DNA of 64,000 nucleotides from Hetaerina americana. Taxonomy: Eukaryota; Arthropoda; Insecta; Odonata; Calopterygidae. Positions 33,801 to 47,690 of the stretch are shown piece after piece. Below the pieces are notes generated by a model, which was given only the letters and a program-made list of their open reading frames with translations, was not told where the DNA came from and ran no database searches. The stretch lies in the NCBI GenBank assembly GCA_022747635.1, contig JAKTNV010000005.1, forward strand, positions 42,422,238 through 42,486,237, read 5' to 3'. Positions within the stretch are counted from its first letter, which is position 1. The number at the start of each line of letters is the position of its first letter. The translations under genes were made by a program, and so were the position numbers.

Positions 33801-36790
33801 CATACACCTAAAATATATGGAAATAATGCAACAGCAAACCGAGTTCCCAACTTAATAAAACTACGAACCACAGTTATGTTAGCGAAGCCGGGTTGGTTAC
33901 ATTCTTTCTCCATCCCATTTATCCTGTACTCTGCGATCAGCTCGAACTCAGTTGACACTAAACCATGAGCTCGTGCTTCAGGATAGAGACATTTCTCCAT
34001 TTAATGCGGTCCTAAAGTTCCTGTCCATTCAAAAAAAAGAATGGCATTTTTTATATACCTTGGGGACAACCAATCCCGATGCTTAACACCCAGAGGTGAG
34101 CACACAATTTCAAAACAGGCTGCACCAATATTCCGGGCAGTCTACTGCCATCGGAATGGATTTATACAACATATCCCCGGGGGAGAAGATGTTTAAGGAG
34201 TGACATCTTGGTGTGCTTCCATCCGAACCAATCATAAAGACCCCGAGCCCAAGATTGCTACTTAAAATCACTCACTAATAACAGTCGTGCAATTGAAAAT
34301 CATGGCCAAATTTCATTTTGTCCCTTTACCTTTTTCCGTGAGCATTAAAGGCATTAAAGTGGCGTTACAGCGTCAGCAAGGAAAGCGGTCTACATTTGAC
34401 GCGCATCGAAAACGCATCCGAGTTCTTTTAACGGGTAATAGCTTTTCATTATCACCCGGAAGCTGCATGCCATTCCACGATTTTACCACGATGTTACTAT
34501 TTTTCAGTCGTGCCTAACCTTTCGGCCATCTCCGACTGGGTGCTGTTAATGTTAGTTGCTGGTGGTCGCTAGGCCTAGCATTGATCGCTGGGTAAACATG
34601 TGACTAAGGCGCAATATGAGGTTAGGGTTTTGGGATACGGGTAGGGAGAAGGGCAACTTTCGGTCCCTTATGAGTACTAGGTAGCCTGTGGTCGTATTCC
34701 TATAGGTTTTTGATAATTGTCCCGGACGATCTGCTAGCGAAGCATTTATTATTTAGAGAGAATGTAAAGTCACCATGATATTGAATCCTTCATTGATTTG
34801 GACGTCGATACAATATCACTCTCAGTTCCTTCGCCAGCCTCTATCTTCCCCTGGTAACATTTAAGTGATTTGAAAAATGTTTCGAAGCCAGTACGAAGGC
34901 TTAATACACGAAAGATCCGCGCCGCATCATATAGCCAATTCCGTAGTCAAGAAGGGATGTCTTCCATAGGTCATGAAGTAAGAATAATTTATGACGCAGC
35001 AATTTAACTTACTCTAATTCTAGGATCACCAGCGGTGACACTTGTCTACATCTTGTGAAGAAAAAGGATAAGAAACTCATGCAGTGGCAGGTAATTACTT
35101 TGCAATATTTTGGTTATCCTTCAGCGCAATGATTATTTTTTCTGCTTTCTTAAGTCTTCTTTACATGTGAACGCAAACAATTATATCTCTTCAAATTATT
35201 CTTTGACTATTGTTATATTGTAAATTTAAAAATTCATATTTATATTGTTTTCGTAAATTTATTTTGTACACATGATAACTCTGTGCCAGTGTACTTTCCG
35301 CTAGTGAAACTTGTTGAAATTTTCTGGCAAAATTCTAACGTAATATATACGATACATTATTCATCTTACGCATATATCTATCACTTTTGTTCACTCGATT
35401 AATACATATTTATTTATCTAGTTTATTGCTTCGCTATTGTTCTGATGGGAATTTAAATGGTATTCTTTGGATGCAGGGTTAGCCTGGGCTAAAACCTTTT
35501 TATTATAATGAAGAGTGCGAATCTACAATTGCACAATTTCGGAAATTTCTTTCAGAATTACAAAGTTCCATGGCCAATAATGTTCAAAAAACTCTTAATA
35601 ATGACAAATAAACATAATTTGATCATTAGCCGCATTTTATGTCCAAAATCGGTTACGCAGTTTTCATTTTTTCGTGTCATATTTTATAGGTGGTAACACG
35701 GATTTTTGACTGTAAGTAAAAGACCGTGTTAACGCACGTTAAATTGTTACGTTGGTACCTGCGTTAGTAGTGTAAACGGGTAATTATTGAAAATGAATTG
35801 ATGACAGACAGCAAGCTTCCGTAGTCCAGCCGCAACTACGGCTCGACTAGAGTACGCAGAACGCCGCCCCATAAACGGATGCATGCTAACGCAGCTTGAG
35901 CCTCTGTGTGAGAGTTATTCCTCGTCATATTATTATACTAAACAAGCCCTGGTAATCTGATGAGCTAGTGCATGAATACCAGGCACCCTACTCCCTCGTT
36001 AATTTCAACGTTCGAACTGGCCTAAAGGGTGCGGCGGTGAGCTGGCGGGCCTGCCTGCAGTGGGGTGAGCCCACAAGCCCACCGGGACGATACCCAACCT
36101 GAGCACTCGGCTCCTCAGTCAGACCGCCTTCTTCTGCTCAAACTCAGCCAACGAGCAAAGCTTCTAAATCTCTTGGTTACTTTTTCTCTAGTTTTATATG
36201 CGTAGTTTTATAAACTATGGTCTCGGCCAGCAATCTCGTTTTTCTTCCTTATTTGAGATGATAGTTAGCGATTTCGATAAAAATCTCTAGAGAAACTTTC
36301 ATCATGAAGTCTAACCCCGGACAAGCAGTGGATTTAGCCCTTTTGTTTGATTTCGATACGAAGGAGATCGGTGATCTTTGATATATTGAATTTCAATAGC
36401 TTCGAAATTATGACTCCGATTCAAATCTTTGAAAACTTCTTTTCTTTTTTTTTAAAGTGTGCAAGTTTCCCCACTGAACCACGTACATGTAAATAATTCC
36501 AGCTTGAAAAAACCCAGGTAACTACTTTGCACTCATTGATTACTTTAGCTTCAACGCAAGACTTCAATGATGCATAAAGATGTTGATTTCCCCATACAGG
36601 GGATATACCGGTATAAATGTGATGATTTTAAGAATAAAATTCTTAATGATTCATAAAAATGTTCAATCACTTTTCTTTGTTTAGGTGTTGTAGTTAGATT
36701 TTCCCTTGATCTGGAGTTGGATTTACCTCTTTCGGCATGATTTCATCGTTTCCATTACGTCATTTACATGTAGTAAGGGTACATTAAGAC
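30846..36790. other. No gene seen
   Basis: Mostly AT-rich. Frames at 32996-33337 (minus) and 33051-33236 (plus) overlap each other and are unrecognised. A GC-richer patch lies at about 36005-36130. I could not support any exon, RNA gene or mobile element end. Confidence 0.4.
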
Positions 36791-36794
36791 GATA

Positions 36795-36990
36795 GGATAT
36801 TACGTTCGTGGTTGGAACGTTAACCTAACTCACATAGTGTTCCGGATTCAAACCCGAGTGAAGCCTTTGCTAACCAAATCTTTGTAATACACGTAATGGG
36901 CCCTAAATATTTCTGGGAAACGGCAAGAGGCACGGAGATGTGAACTGTCCCTCAAACCCTGAATGCATGAATTACCAGGTGTGCCTTAGA
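36795..36990 (+). mobile_element. SINE family 1 relic
   Basis: A B-box-like GGATTCAAACCC near 36844 is followed by TCTGGGAAACGGCAAGAGGCAC and CTCAAACCCTGAATGCATGAATT in two separated blocks. These align with the TCCTGGGAAACC...GGCACAGGGAAAGG and CCTACCCTGATG...GAATTTCAC blocks of the intact copy at 43.2 kb. Strongly diverged. Confidence 0.5.
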
Positions 36991-39417
36991 ATATTGACTG
37001 TACGTGGTGATGCCCACATCTACATCTTGCTCTTCCAGCCACCACGAGGGTGCGTGGAATGGGGAATCTGGCCACCTGCCATCAGACTAATTAATGACCT
37101 ATGATAAGTACAATTTGGAGTAAATTATACTCCCTACTGCTTTGCACAAATAATGTAAACACAGCTCCCTACTGCTCCTGTCTCAAATCTTGGGATGATA
37201 AAATAGTACCATTTATCGATCAGTTCTGAAGTCGATTTTCCCTTAACTTATCTCTGTTATCTCATCTAACTCTTTTGCCCCAGCATCTAAACAATACCCC
37301 TTCGAAGGGTGTGAGGCGGGTGATCTCTGGGTAACAGTCATTTATGCATAATTACGGTTATATATTTACACATACACGTACATTAATTAATCATTAAATA
37401 TCGATATCCTTACCTATTAAATCATACATGGGGTCGAAACCCGTAATTAATAATTTAGGTTCAGTTTTTATTGGGTGAATAGAGAGTTATTTTTGATTTT
37501 TTGGTTCTTAGCAGCAGAATATTCAAGAAGTTGTATCATAGGACTTTATCACGAGAAGCCGTTTGGAAAACATGAAACACAAAATATGCCATTCACCCGT
37601 GAAAAAATGGGCTGACATTTGGATAACCTTCGGTGGACTGAGCTTGGTGATGATGATTACAGTGAACATGCTTTCATTTATCTGTAAATGCATAAATCGT
37701 CCAACCGGAATCGCAATTCTATCACAGCTCAGAGATCATTTTCATCGTCAGCAAAATCGATTTTTGTTATGAAAAAAACCATAACAGTATTTTTGTGGGC
37801 GAGAATGTCAAATGATACTTGGAAACATTAATACATCACCTCAGTAACGGATATTTTAGAGTTTACACATTTTTTGTTCTTCAAGCGCCAGTAGGGATAT
37901 ATATTATTTCTAAATAATTTGAGGAGTTGTGGAAAGCAACACCAATTGGTTTTATTGAATGTAACCGGAATGAAAACATGTAAAATTTAAATGCAGTTAA
38001 AACCCGTGGACGCCACTGATGATGTCTGAAGACGGGTAGATTTACATCCACATGACTCATTGTCATTGAGGAGGTGAATCAAGCAGACATAAAATTTGCT
38101 CGATTCATAAGTTTTCCGCATAGCATTTAATATTGCCATCACGTGCATCGATGCGGTTGATGTCGTACATCCCTTCAAGTTTAATAAAATTTTTCATCTA
38201 CCACCATTCATCAAAGGTATAGCTCTAAACTCATGAGCAAGACGCCATTGCCGATATTCTTCAGTTTTGACGAAGTGGTTAAATTTATTTTTCCGTCGCT
38301 ATTGGCGCATTTGTCTTCATCTTATCATCTGCCCTGTCCTGTTATCAACTGCCCTGTAACTACGTATTAGCTGGTTGATTTGTTTAGCAGTGATCAGCGA
38401 TAAAAACATATCGCAGCGAAGCAATTTGTATGTATAAAAGCACTATACTCACTGAAATTTGTTGCATGAAATTATTTAGAAAATTGCCAACATGAACTCT
38501 AATGCTAGGGCAACTGGGAGCTTTCGGACACAATATTACGTAAGGATATGATTTCGAAACAGCATTTGACGTATTGGCTGATGCGGAGCGGGTCTCTTAT
38601 GAGATTTGAAGATGCAAAAACTACAAATGACAACATTTTTCGTGATTGAGCGATTGAAAAACTTCGTGTGGGTCCGTTTAGTGTCCTGTCTTGTGGTGAT
38701 ACATAGTTATTAAAGTTAGACTGCGGAATCAATTCTAAGGTATAAAATCAAACTGAAGAAAGGAACCTTCCAGGCGTGGCAAACACGTCTCCGCAAATGT
38801 ATTGATGCAGTCGGAGAGTATTTTGAAGAATTTTAAGCAGTTGTACGAGTACGATCAATGAATCTATTTTTCTAAGAGAATATGCATTACTTTGGGCCTT
38901 ATATATAGTGGACCTTATATATTCCACATTGAAATGCCATTAGTATTTCCTAAGGCATTAACGATGAACATTATGCTATGCCTCGTATGACAAATATAGC
39001 ATATGTATTTTTGTCACCCATTCAATCAATTCTTCATATGATAATGGTTAAGCCTCTTTTCCACCAATGTTACCCAATTTACACATTAAAATTATACCTT
39101 ATTACATATTCATATTAATAAAAAATGTTATGCCTCACCATTTTAGAGTGCCAAGTAAGTGTAACGCAGTTTTCTACATATTCTCTTAGCATGGACGTCC
39201 CATCGACAATGCCCTATAGAAATATTTTAAATATCCTTTCGTGTGACATTTGGGTGCTTGTTGAGTGCCTTAAAATATGACCTGCACATAAAATCACGTT
39301 CTTCACAATAAAAGTCACTGTACACAATATCTGACTTAATGTTAACACTAAATAATGCACTTTTTTGATGCCTCACCAAACCGTTCAATGGGCAAAACTC
39401 ACCGTCGGTTCGGTTAA
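36991..39417. other. No gene seen
   Basis: AT-rich. Frames at 37563-37772 and 37881-38178 match no family I know. The region near 37025-37320 has the feel of decayed repeat sequence, but I cannot name it. Confidence 0.4.
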
Positions 39418-39419
39418 TA

Positions 39420-40751
39420 CGAGGCACATTCATAAAGTAAGGGCTGTTTACTTATATTTAAATATTGGTGCTTCAGAACACAGTTTTACTCCTGTAGCGC
39501 CATCCACTGATTCATTGAAAAGCTATAGCAGCATTTGCTTCGTTTCAGAAGTCGCTTGCTTGTCCGTGCATGTAAACAACGATGTCCGCGACAATCGTTG
39601 ATCCCGCCAGCTGTGAAGTGCGTTCTGTCATACGATTCTTGCATGCAAAAGGATTGTCGGCTGCTGAAATTCATCGGGAGTTATGCCTAGTTTATGTACC
39701 TACAGTTATGAGTGAAGGAAAGGTCAGACAATGGCGCCGTGATCTTAAAAATGGGCGAACAAATGTCCATGACGAAGAGCTAAGTGGCAGGCCCAGTATT
39801 CTGACCGATGAAATTGTTTCGCAAATGGAACAAACACTGCGATGTGATCATCGATTGACCATTAATGGACTGGCTGAACAATTTCCTCAACTTGGACGCA
39901 CTACTGTCTACAATATTGTCACGGAAAACCTCGGAAACCAAAAATTGTGTGCAAGGTGGGTACCAAAAATACTCACCGACCACCACAAAGAGCAAAGAAT
40001 GTCCACTGGACGAGAGTTTTTGGGCCGTTACCCACAAGATGGAGATTGTTTTCTCGCATTGTTACCGGGGACGAGACACGGATATCCAACATCAATCCAG
40101 AAACAAAACAGCAATCGATGCAGTGGCGACACTCATATTCACCAAAACCGAGAAAGCTTAAGCAAACTCCGTACACAAGTCGAAAATTGATGGCTACTGT
40201 TTTTTGGAATATAAACGGTGTTCTTTTAGTGTATTTTATGGAACGTGGGAAAGCAATTACAGCTTATGTGTACTGCGAAACGCTCAACAAACTGAGACGT
40301 GCGATCCAAAACAAACGACGCGGGAAAACTATCATCAAGCATAATTCTCCTCCACGATAACGCGCGTCCTCAAACTGCGGCCAAAATCAATAAGAAAATT
40401 CAAGGTTTTCGTTGGGAACTCTTTAACCTCCCACCGTACAGTCCTGACCTTGCACCTAGCGACTACTTCCTCTTCTTGCACTTGAAACAGTGGCTCGATG
40501 GACAGCGTTTCGAAACCGAAGAGGAACTCAAGAACGGCGTTGTCAATTGGTTCAACTCTGAGGCGGCGAGCTTCTATGCAGAGGGGTTAAAGAAGCTGGT
40601 GCAGCGATACGAAAAATGCTTAGAGCTGAACGGCGATTATGTAGAGAAGTGAAGTAGGTTTGTAGCTAACTAACAGTGCCAATAAAATGTGTTTCATATG
40701 AGTATATTTTTTCTTGTCACCAATCAGCCCTTATTTTATGAACATGCCTCG
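39420..40751 (+). mobile_element. Mariner element of a second lineage, frameshifted
   Basis: A 1,332-bp element flanked by TA (39418-39419 and 40752-40753). Inverted ends: CGAGGCACATTCATAAAGTA at the left, and CGAGGCATGTTCATAAAATA as the reverse complement of the right, continuing AGGGCTG on both. The ends share CGAGG with the mariner at 25.4 kb, but the transposase is clearly a different lineage. Confidence 0.93.
39582..40652 (+). pseudogene. Mariner (DD34D) transposase pseudogene
   Basis: Starts MSATIVDPASCEVRSVIRFL, with a helix-turn-helix region, EELSGRPSILTDE and GRTTVYNIV. The frame breaks near 40050: the catalytic IVTGDETRIS reads in a second frame. It breaks again at about 40330-40350, where LLHDNARPQTA and PYSPDLAPSDYFLF follow in a third frame and end with LELNGDYVEK. 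All three catalytic aspartates survive, with 34 residues between the second and third. Two indels alone inactivate it, so it is fairly young. Trp after GDET is changed to Arg. Confidence 0.92.
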
Positions 40752-40753
40752 TA

Positions 40754-43210
40754 TAACGCAGCTGGCTCACTTCGCGTAAACGATAAAATTTGCTCCGATT
40801 TGTGCAATGACTTCACCGTCGTTCATCTTGAAACAGATGAGCCTTGAGGGAATCCTACTTGATAAAACGTGCAGCGCTCCTTTATCCATTCCCCTTATTT
40901 CCCAGAACCAATCCGAGAAGTTGGGAGTTTGCCCGAACTATTAAATACGTCTTCGCTTTCCTCGTCCCGATGCTGAGGATCTCATATGTCCTCTCAAGTA
41001 GCGATGCACCAGGAAAAGTGAACGCCATTCAGGATGCATGGCTCATTGCCGCACGGTGAGTGATAAGTCACAAAAAAACACGGCGAGAATGGATTACAAT
41101 ATTCATGAGTTCCTATCGATGTGCAAAGGGCGTCCTGACCGATTCGTTCCCCATTCGCTCATCCATTGCAGATTTTTTTTCAAGCTGCCATCGGGAGAAG
41201 CCCTCATTTTCTTCGACTTCAACCCGTGGAAGTGGATAATTGGAGAGAATGAAGGGGGAACGCAATTCCCGCCACAATTTGGAGCGGCATGATTGCGGGG
41301 AACGACAGGAACAATTGAGAGCTCTCGGCCAAACCGGTCGACCGGTTTCTAGTCGAGAGATCTTTTCGACTAGCTCCTGTTTTCTTGAATGTTACCTCCA
41401 GCGCCACCAAGTTTTAAGTTTTAAAATTAAGTAGGCGGACTCGGTGACATTGCTTGAATTTTAAATAGCACAAACGCTCTCTTGGCTCTCCACATCACTT
41501 TCAGTTTTGTACGGCCCGGGTTTTGCTGCGAAGCAACGTCATCAGATCAAATTCAACTGAAAAATTGCACCCAAATTATTGCATCTGCCGATGCTGCGTC
41601 GCAACGAAAACCTGGTCGCATGAACTTACGGTAATGTGGAGAACCAAGCTAGTGTTTATGCTCATTTATATGAGGCACATATTTTCTGTGAATTGCCATT
41701 TACCAGGGATTAGTATTGGCATGCATGTGGCGAAAAATACCTTGGTTTCTTGACCTATGTAGCACTATGTATGTACGTACCATGTTTTAGTACATGAACT
41801 TCAACCCAAGTTTTTGGCAATCCCGTTACCCTTGGTTTACTTTTCAAAACAAATATTTGCGAATCTTCGTTCAACTTTTTAATTTATTAAATTCTTTTAT
41901 TAATACTTTCTCCCATGGATTCAAAATGTGTCGCATATTCCAAATATAGCCTCGAAAATGTCAAACAACACCACTTATTTTCTTTGAAATTACGCTTTCG
42001 CAATACCCGCCTCATGAAGATAAGTTTCATTAGTCCGACTCACATATCTTCTAATTTGTGAGCCCTTTGCAGCAGGAGAAGGGAAAGGAGAAAATAAGCA
42101 AGCATTATTCACTTTCTTCTCAACTATTTAGACTGCAAGATACCACGAAAGATTAAAAATAATTTTCTCAGGGAAAGATATCCTCGGAGAAAACATCAGC
42201 AGATTGTCTTTTGTTAGCAGCGATTTTGAGCTAGAAAGGAGATCCAAGGAGCAAAATGATAAAAAACAGAAAATAAATGAAGAAAAACGCTAAAAAATCA
42301 AATAAGGCGGCGTGAATACATAAGCTCAGCGAAGAGAAACTCAAGGTAAAAGAAAAATTCAGAGGAGAGCAATAGATAAATGTTAAAATTAATATACTTC
42401 AGATAAGTAAGGACAGCCGCTAACCGGCGGAAATATTTACCAAAACAGAATGGATACCGCTGACGTTATTGTAAACATTTAATCCAAATGCAATATTGGG
42501 AATGATTTAATGCACGAAGCTTCGCAAATTTTAATTCTTAGATTTACCTGAAATCTTACCTAAAGTATTAGAGTTCAACTACTAAGAAAAGCTTATCGGC
42601 TGAATGAGACACTAATACATTGCCGAGAGTGGATTTATTTTCTGGTTTTTAGAAGTCAATTCAAGAATCGAGGGGCGAGATCTAAGATGTCAAAAAATTG
42701 GATTTTTACCAATTTTCATTTCCCATGGAAATTTAATTTGATCGAAAATTCGGTGCACGCATATAAAAATTGAAATTTTACAAATATAAAATTAATTTTA
42801 ACAGAAAATGATTTCATTGCGAATTTTTCATCCTCTTTCTTGAAATTAAAATAAAAAAGACACGTAGTGCGCATTCCTGATCACTGATTTCGAAATATCC
42901 CTTTTCCTTCTGACACATTTGCCTATCCGAAACCCTCGTCGCCGTTACCAAATTTTCACATTTTCTCCTTTGATTATTCAAAACACGTGAGGTACACAGA
43001 TAATAACTTTCCGCATATGTACTTGCATTTCTATTTAAAACTTATGTGCAGCAAGTAAAAATTGATAAATGTCAAAGAACTTAAATTAATATGACATAAG
43101 CGGTATTGAGTGAACATATACTTCTGACGTTGCTTGTATATTATTTTCTCTACATAGTTTTCTTTCTAATGACCAAAGATAAAGACAGTGTTAGTATTTG
43201 AAGGTGACTA
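40754..43210. other. No gene seen
   Basis: AT-rich with a moderately CpG-rich stretch at about 41040-41340. No family-level match in any frame, and no transposon ends. Confidence 0.4.
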
Positions 43211-43220
43211 ATTGCATTGA

Positions 43221-43495
43221 GTGGGTCGCGGTAGTCCAGGGGGTAGAGCGTTGGACTGCTGACCAGAGGGTCCCGAGTTCGATTCCCGGGCAAGGCACTC
43301 TGGGTACCTGCAGCTCCACCCAAGCTAAAGTGACTTTTCGGGTACCAGATCTTCCTGGGAAACCATAACCGGCACAGGGAAAGGAACTGCCCCCCCTACC
43401 CTGATGTTTGAATTTCACACGCTGCATAGGGCTTAATACTGGGTGATCTCTGCCATCACCTACTAAACCGACCTTCAGGTTGATTACTGTGTTTT
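43221..43495 (+). mobile_element. tRNA-derived SINE, family 1, best-preserved copy
   Basis: Pol III A box TAGTCCAGGGG at 43232-43242 (perfect to consensus) and B box AGTTCGATTCC at 43276-43286. The body follows: TGCAGCTCCACCCAAGC, TTCCTGGGAAACC, CCCCTACCCTGATG and a tail GGTTGATTACTGTG. A 10-bp target duplication ATTGCATTGA flanks it at 43211-43220 and 43496-43505. This fixes both ends and shows LINE-type retroposition. Confidence 0.93.
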
Positions 43496-43505
43496 ATTGC
43501 ATTGA

Positions 43506-46500
43506 CACGCAGGTGCATACGAATATTGATTCGTACATACCCAGGTATATTGAGAATTCTTCTTTAGAGCCTCTGCAAGGCAAAATGAAGGCAGAAATAA
43601 AATATATGAGTAACATTTCCCCATTTCATTTTTTAACACTACACGAGTTTAGACGTTTCAACTTCATCGTCCAGTGAAATGTTTTATAACACAGCCTGTA
43701 CTTACATACAAAATGATATATGATGACGTCTTAAAATCGAAAAACGAATCATGTTCAAAATTCAATTATGAAATTTTACTCAGTAATTCTATTTCTGTTA
43801 ACATAGAGTTGAAAGTTCATAAAGTTAAGGCCTCCGCATTCAATCTTATGAATAGTCTCGAAAACGTCTCCCCTTCTAGTTTTGTTTTTTATCTCGGTTC
43901 CATTGGTGCACGCTAAATGATACGCATGAACGGTCAATTTAGGTCGTTGAATTTGGGTTAAAATCAAATCAGTTAATCTACTTTTAAGAAAGATATGAAA
44001 TATAAAATTTACTACTTCTCACGCTTATAGCTTTTCAGTTATAGTAGGTTTTCAAGCTTGCTTCTTTTTATAAAATAATTTTGTTTTTGAGAATCGTATG
44101 GATGTAGACATCGGGAGAAACGGCGAGGGATGGCGTAGTCAGGAGGGGGGAGCGAATAAACACACCCGCACACTCTGTCACTGGGCATTAAACGGGGTGC
44201 TTCCTCATTAATTAGACGTTAAGACTACTTACTTTAATAACTCTTAGAATTATTTGAACGAGATTGTTTCATTTGAGTTACTCAAATGCATCCAAGCCCG
44301 GGATTGAATTGATAAATTTTCCTCTGCATTTTTTTTTTCGTCGCTTAACTCTCAAAATTTACCAATTTTTCCCCTGGCCTATATGTCTACGTGTAGCACA
44401 TCTGAAAGACCCTGAAAAATCATTGGATCAGACTTCATTCCGAATAATAATTGGAAAACAATATGCTTATATCACAAATTTTATTTGAAGAAACTTGAGG
44501 TATTTTTGCAATCATAATGATATTTTGAGTTGAAAATATGTCCTATTAAAATCAATGCCCTTTGTTACTTCTCCAATGTTTCATAATTTGATTAAAAACT
44601 CCCTCTCGGTAAGCATTTAGAGTGTGATCATTTCCATTTCACTGTTTCCATTATGTGTGATGCAAGAGCACAAAACAGCCAATGAATTTAAATTAAAAGC
44701 CATATTGTTATTGCCTCGACGATATCTAAGTTCAAGGTTTCTACTCATCTGGGAGCATCAAAATTACCCAACACCAATAGAGGCTATAAATGCTTGTTTC
44801 TTAATATTTTCCCAGAATATTTACTTTAATCTTTCTCATAGTGACTCTTATTAGTATTCGTATATTTTCATCACTCGCCAGCACTCTTAGTACACTAATA
44901 TTCCATTAAATGTAATAAAATAAGTACTATTACCCTATTAACAAGCAACGTTTTCAAAATGCGTAAAACTTGCTTGCGAAGTTATATTTACCGACAGAAA
45001 TATTTAAAATAGGTAGCAGCAGCAGATCCTATAGGGGCAGGCATCTGAGCACATTTGACCTCTTCTCCGGATATATAAAATTTTCATTTTTCTATATATA
45101 TAGTATATAAATATATATACATAATATTATCTAAATATTAATCAATAATAAACAATAGCGGAAGAAATTTACATTGTCCTGCAACTCCTCTCCTGTGATT
45201 CCCAGACCAGACTGATTGTTTAAATGAAATCATAAGTAATATGCTTGGCAATCCATAATTGGCTTTAAATAAAACACTCATTCTACAGTCGACAATTGCT
45301 CAAATGGTTTTATCAAATCGGAAGCTATGAAATGGATTTTTGTTTTTCAGTATACATAGACTTTTTTGATGGATAGCTATTTTCACGGACCGATGAAATC
45401 GATTTTTAGCTTTAAAAATCAAAATGTCAAAAATAGGGACACCAAAATTTATTTTTCATCATCACTGATTTAGACACTTTTAGTGACAAGAAAATTAACA
45501 TATGATGTTTGCGCGTAGTTTTACGGTCACGCGTCCTGACATGAAGTGGTACATGCCCAAGTGGAGGGACTTGCAGACTTACATGCAAAGGGAATATTTG
45601 CAGGGTAACATGTTCTATGAACGGTGTTGTTAAATACACATGATTGACCAAAACGATTGTTTATAGCAGGCCTCGATGCTTTTTCTTACAAGTCTCTCCC
45701 TCCTTTTTCGTTACCAGGATTCTATTACCCATGAATTTTGTATATGGGGATAGGTTGACAATTTACTAAGGGGTCAACCCCTATAAATACTCAAATCCCC
45801 AAAAAAATCTAGTAATAAATGCTTAAATCACTTTCTGCTTGTTTTTAGTAAGGGATGAACCATTTTTAGGTGTGGGTATTGTTAATTTGACGTGAAAGAG
45901 ATTTAGAATAAACATTTAAGTGCAATACTCGTTTCCCCTAAAATAATTCGGGATGGAAAATGAAAGATTATTTTTACTGCCGTTTAAGTAGATGGTAAAT
46001 TGTACAGACGGTGAATTTCTTTTGAAAATAATTTTTGATAAAATGTACAGTTATATTTTCATATAAAGTGCATAAAATCGTGTAAAAATCGGTTCATTAA
46101 TGACTTAAGATTTTAATTGTCCATTCTGAAAGCGGTAGTTGAAAGCTAGCTATTCAATTGACTTTCGGCAATACATTAAAGCCGATTTTAGCCGACACAT
46201 ACTGTTGACAACGGAGGTAATAAAACAATCAACTATCGATTGCTATTAACTCTAATATAACTTGAAGAAGAGTGATTATTGACAAATATTAGCGAATAAC
46301 CAAAAATATTGTTGCTATTATCTATTTACACTGGATGTGATAAACAACAGATAATGACAGAATAAAATGCCCGGTTAATGGGTGATAATGCATGGCTGGA
46401 ATTTTCCAAGAAGAAATTCCCGGCCGCAGATGATTCCCTGGCATATTTCACAGAAGAATATTTTGTAGGAGGCTACTGGGATTACCCATTTACTGCAATA

Positions 46501-47114
46501 CGATTCGGCAACCGCTAAACTCTCCTTATCAGTAAGCTGTTAATAAGTAGGGATCCCCCCAGATGACATTCCGAAATGAAGTTTCAACATAAAAACTGAT
46601 TATGACACGACCTCCCCGCGCTATTAGTCTTCAAGGTCATTCAACGACAGAAATCTCAATATTTTCTTTCCTCACTTTTGACGCATCTCGATAATAGGAA
46701 CGTAATTGCATCTACGAACTTACTTTTTGAAAGTTCAGCTATTTTGCGCGTTATCTGTCGTTTTCTTTGAGAGCCCTTGGCAAGTATTTCCGAAGAAGAC
46801 GGAATAATATTTGCATTGGCGCAATGTGAGCACACTCAATACTATGTAGTCTTTATATCAGAGGTGGCATTTCAACAAATGGTGAATATATTTGTCCTGA
46901 AAACAGAAAATTGTTAACTCCGCTCACAGCAGAAGAGTTGCGGAATATAGGAGTAGAATAGATGGTTAGGCTACTTAAGTATTCGGAGTCTGTAATATGA
47001 ATTCTTACGGCACAGGCAAGAGCAGTGGATAGAGAATCGGAATGGGTTGTGATAGGCAGGCCAGTCAGAATCCATTGCCCGTTATAACCGATACTTTTTA
47101 ACTCACATACTGTG
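43506..47114. other. No gene seen
   Basis: AT-rich. A frame at 45427-45651 (minus) and several near 43480-44854 are unrecognised. A TA-rich patch lies at about 45093-45125. Nothing supportable. Confidence 0.4.
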
Positions 47115-47690
47115 GAAATGTTTAGGATAGCATGAAATGGATTTGACTTTAAGGTGAAAATGGGCCTCGGGTGGTTAACTCAGTTAGGTTTGCAAATTAG
47201 CAGCATTGTTTAGAAAGGCAAGCCATCGCAATTTTTGTCAAGTGCTTTAAATGAGCTAGGAATATGGTGTGAAAATTAGATTAATATAAAAGCTAAATGA
47301 TGACGATCTCAAGAAATAGGAAGGCTGAATTGAACATCAAAGGAGGGAATACACTAGAGTAGGTGGAGCAGCAAACGCATTTGGGCAACATTTTCAAGAA
47401 AACAAGGGCGTAGTATGGGGAAATTAGGAAAAGAATACCATTGCCGAAAGACATATTCGCAAAAATAAGTAAACTAATGATAGGTAGGTCAAGTAAAAGA
47501 GTGAAGAAAGGATTGTTAAAGATTTTAATATAGATCGTATTATCGTACGGACACGAAACATGGTCTTGGAATTCAGTGGACAAGCGTAGATCAGAGGCTT
47601 TTGAGTTTAAGTCATGGAAAAGAATTCAGAAAGTAATTTGGAAAGAGATGAAGATGTAAATTTCACGCACAGTTCATTCAAGGATATTCT
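47115..47690 (+). mobile_element. RTE-type LINE relic (RT palm to C-terminal region)
   Basis: Plus-strand nucleotide and codon blocks match the element at 59-62 kb in order: CAGTTAGGTTTGC (before the FADD box, itself destroyed), KININKTK (decayed), KAELNIK at about 47321, then the decayed WSV-MYGAETW and EAFEFKSWKRIQKVIW segments near 47560-47640. Stops and indels are frequent. Confidence 0.75.

Noticed and set aside
43221..43300. Possible functional tRNA gene (A and B boxes present)
   Set aside because: The sequence continues into a shared SINE body with a target duplication, and related heads occur at other loci; it is a retroposon head.
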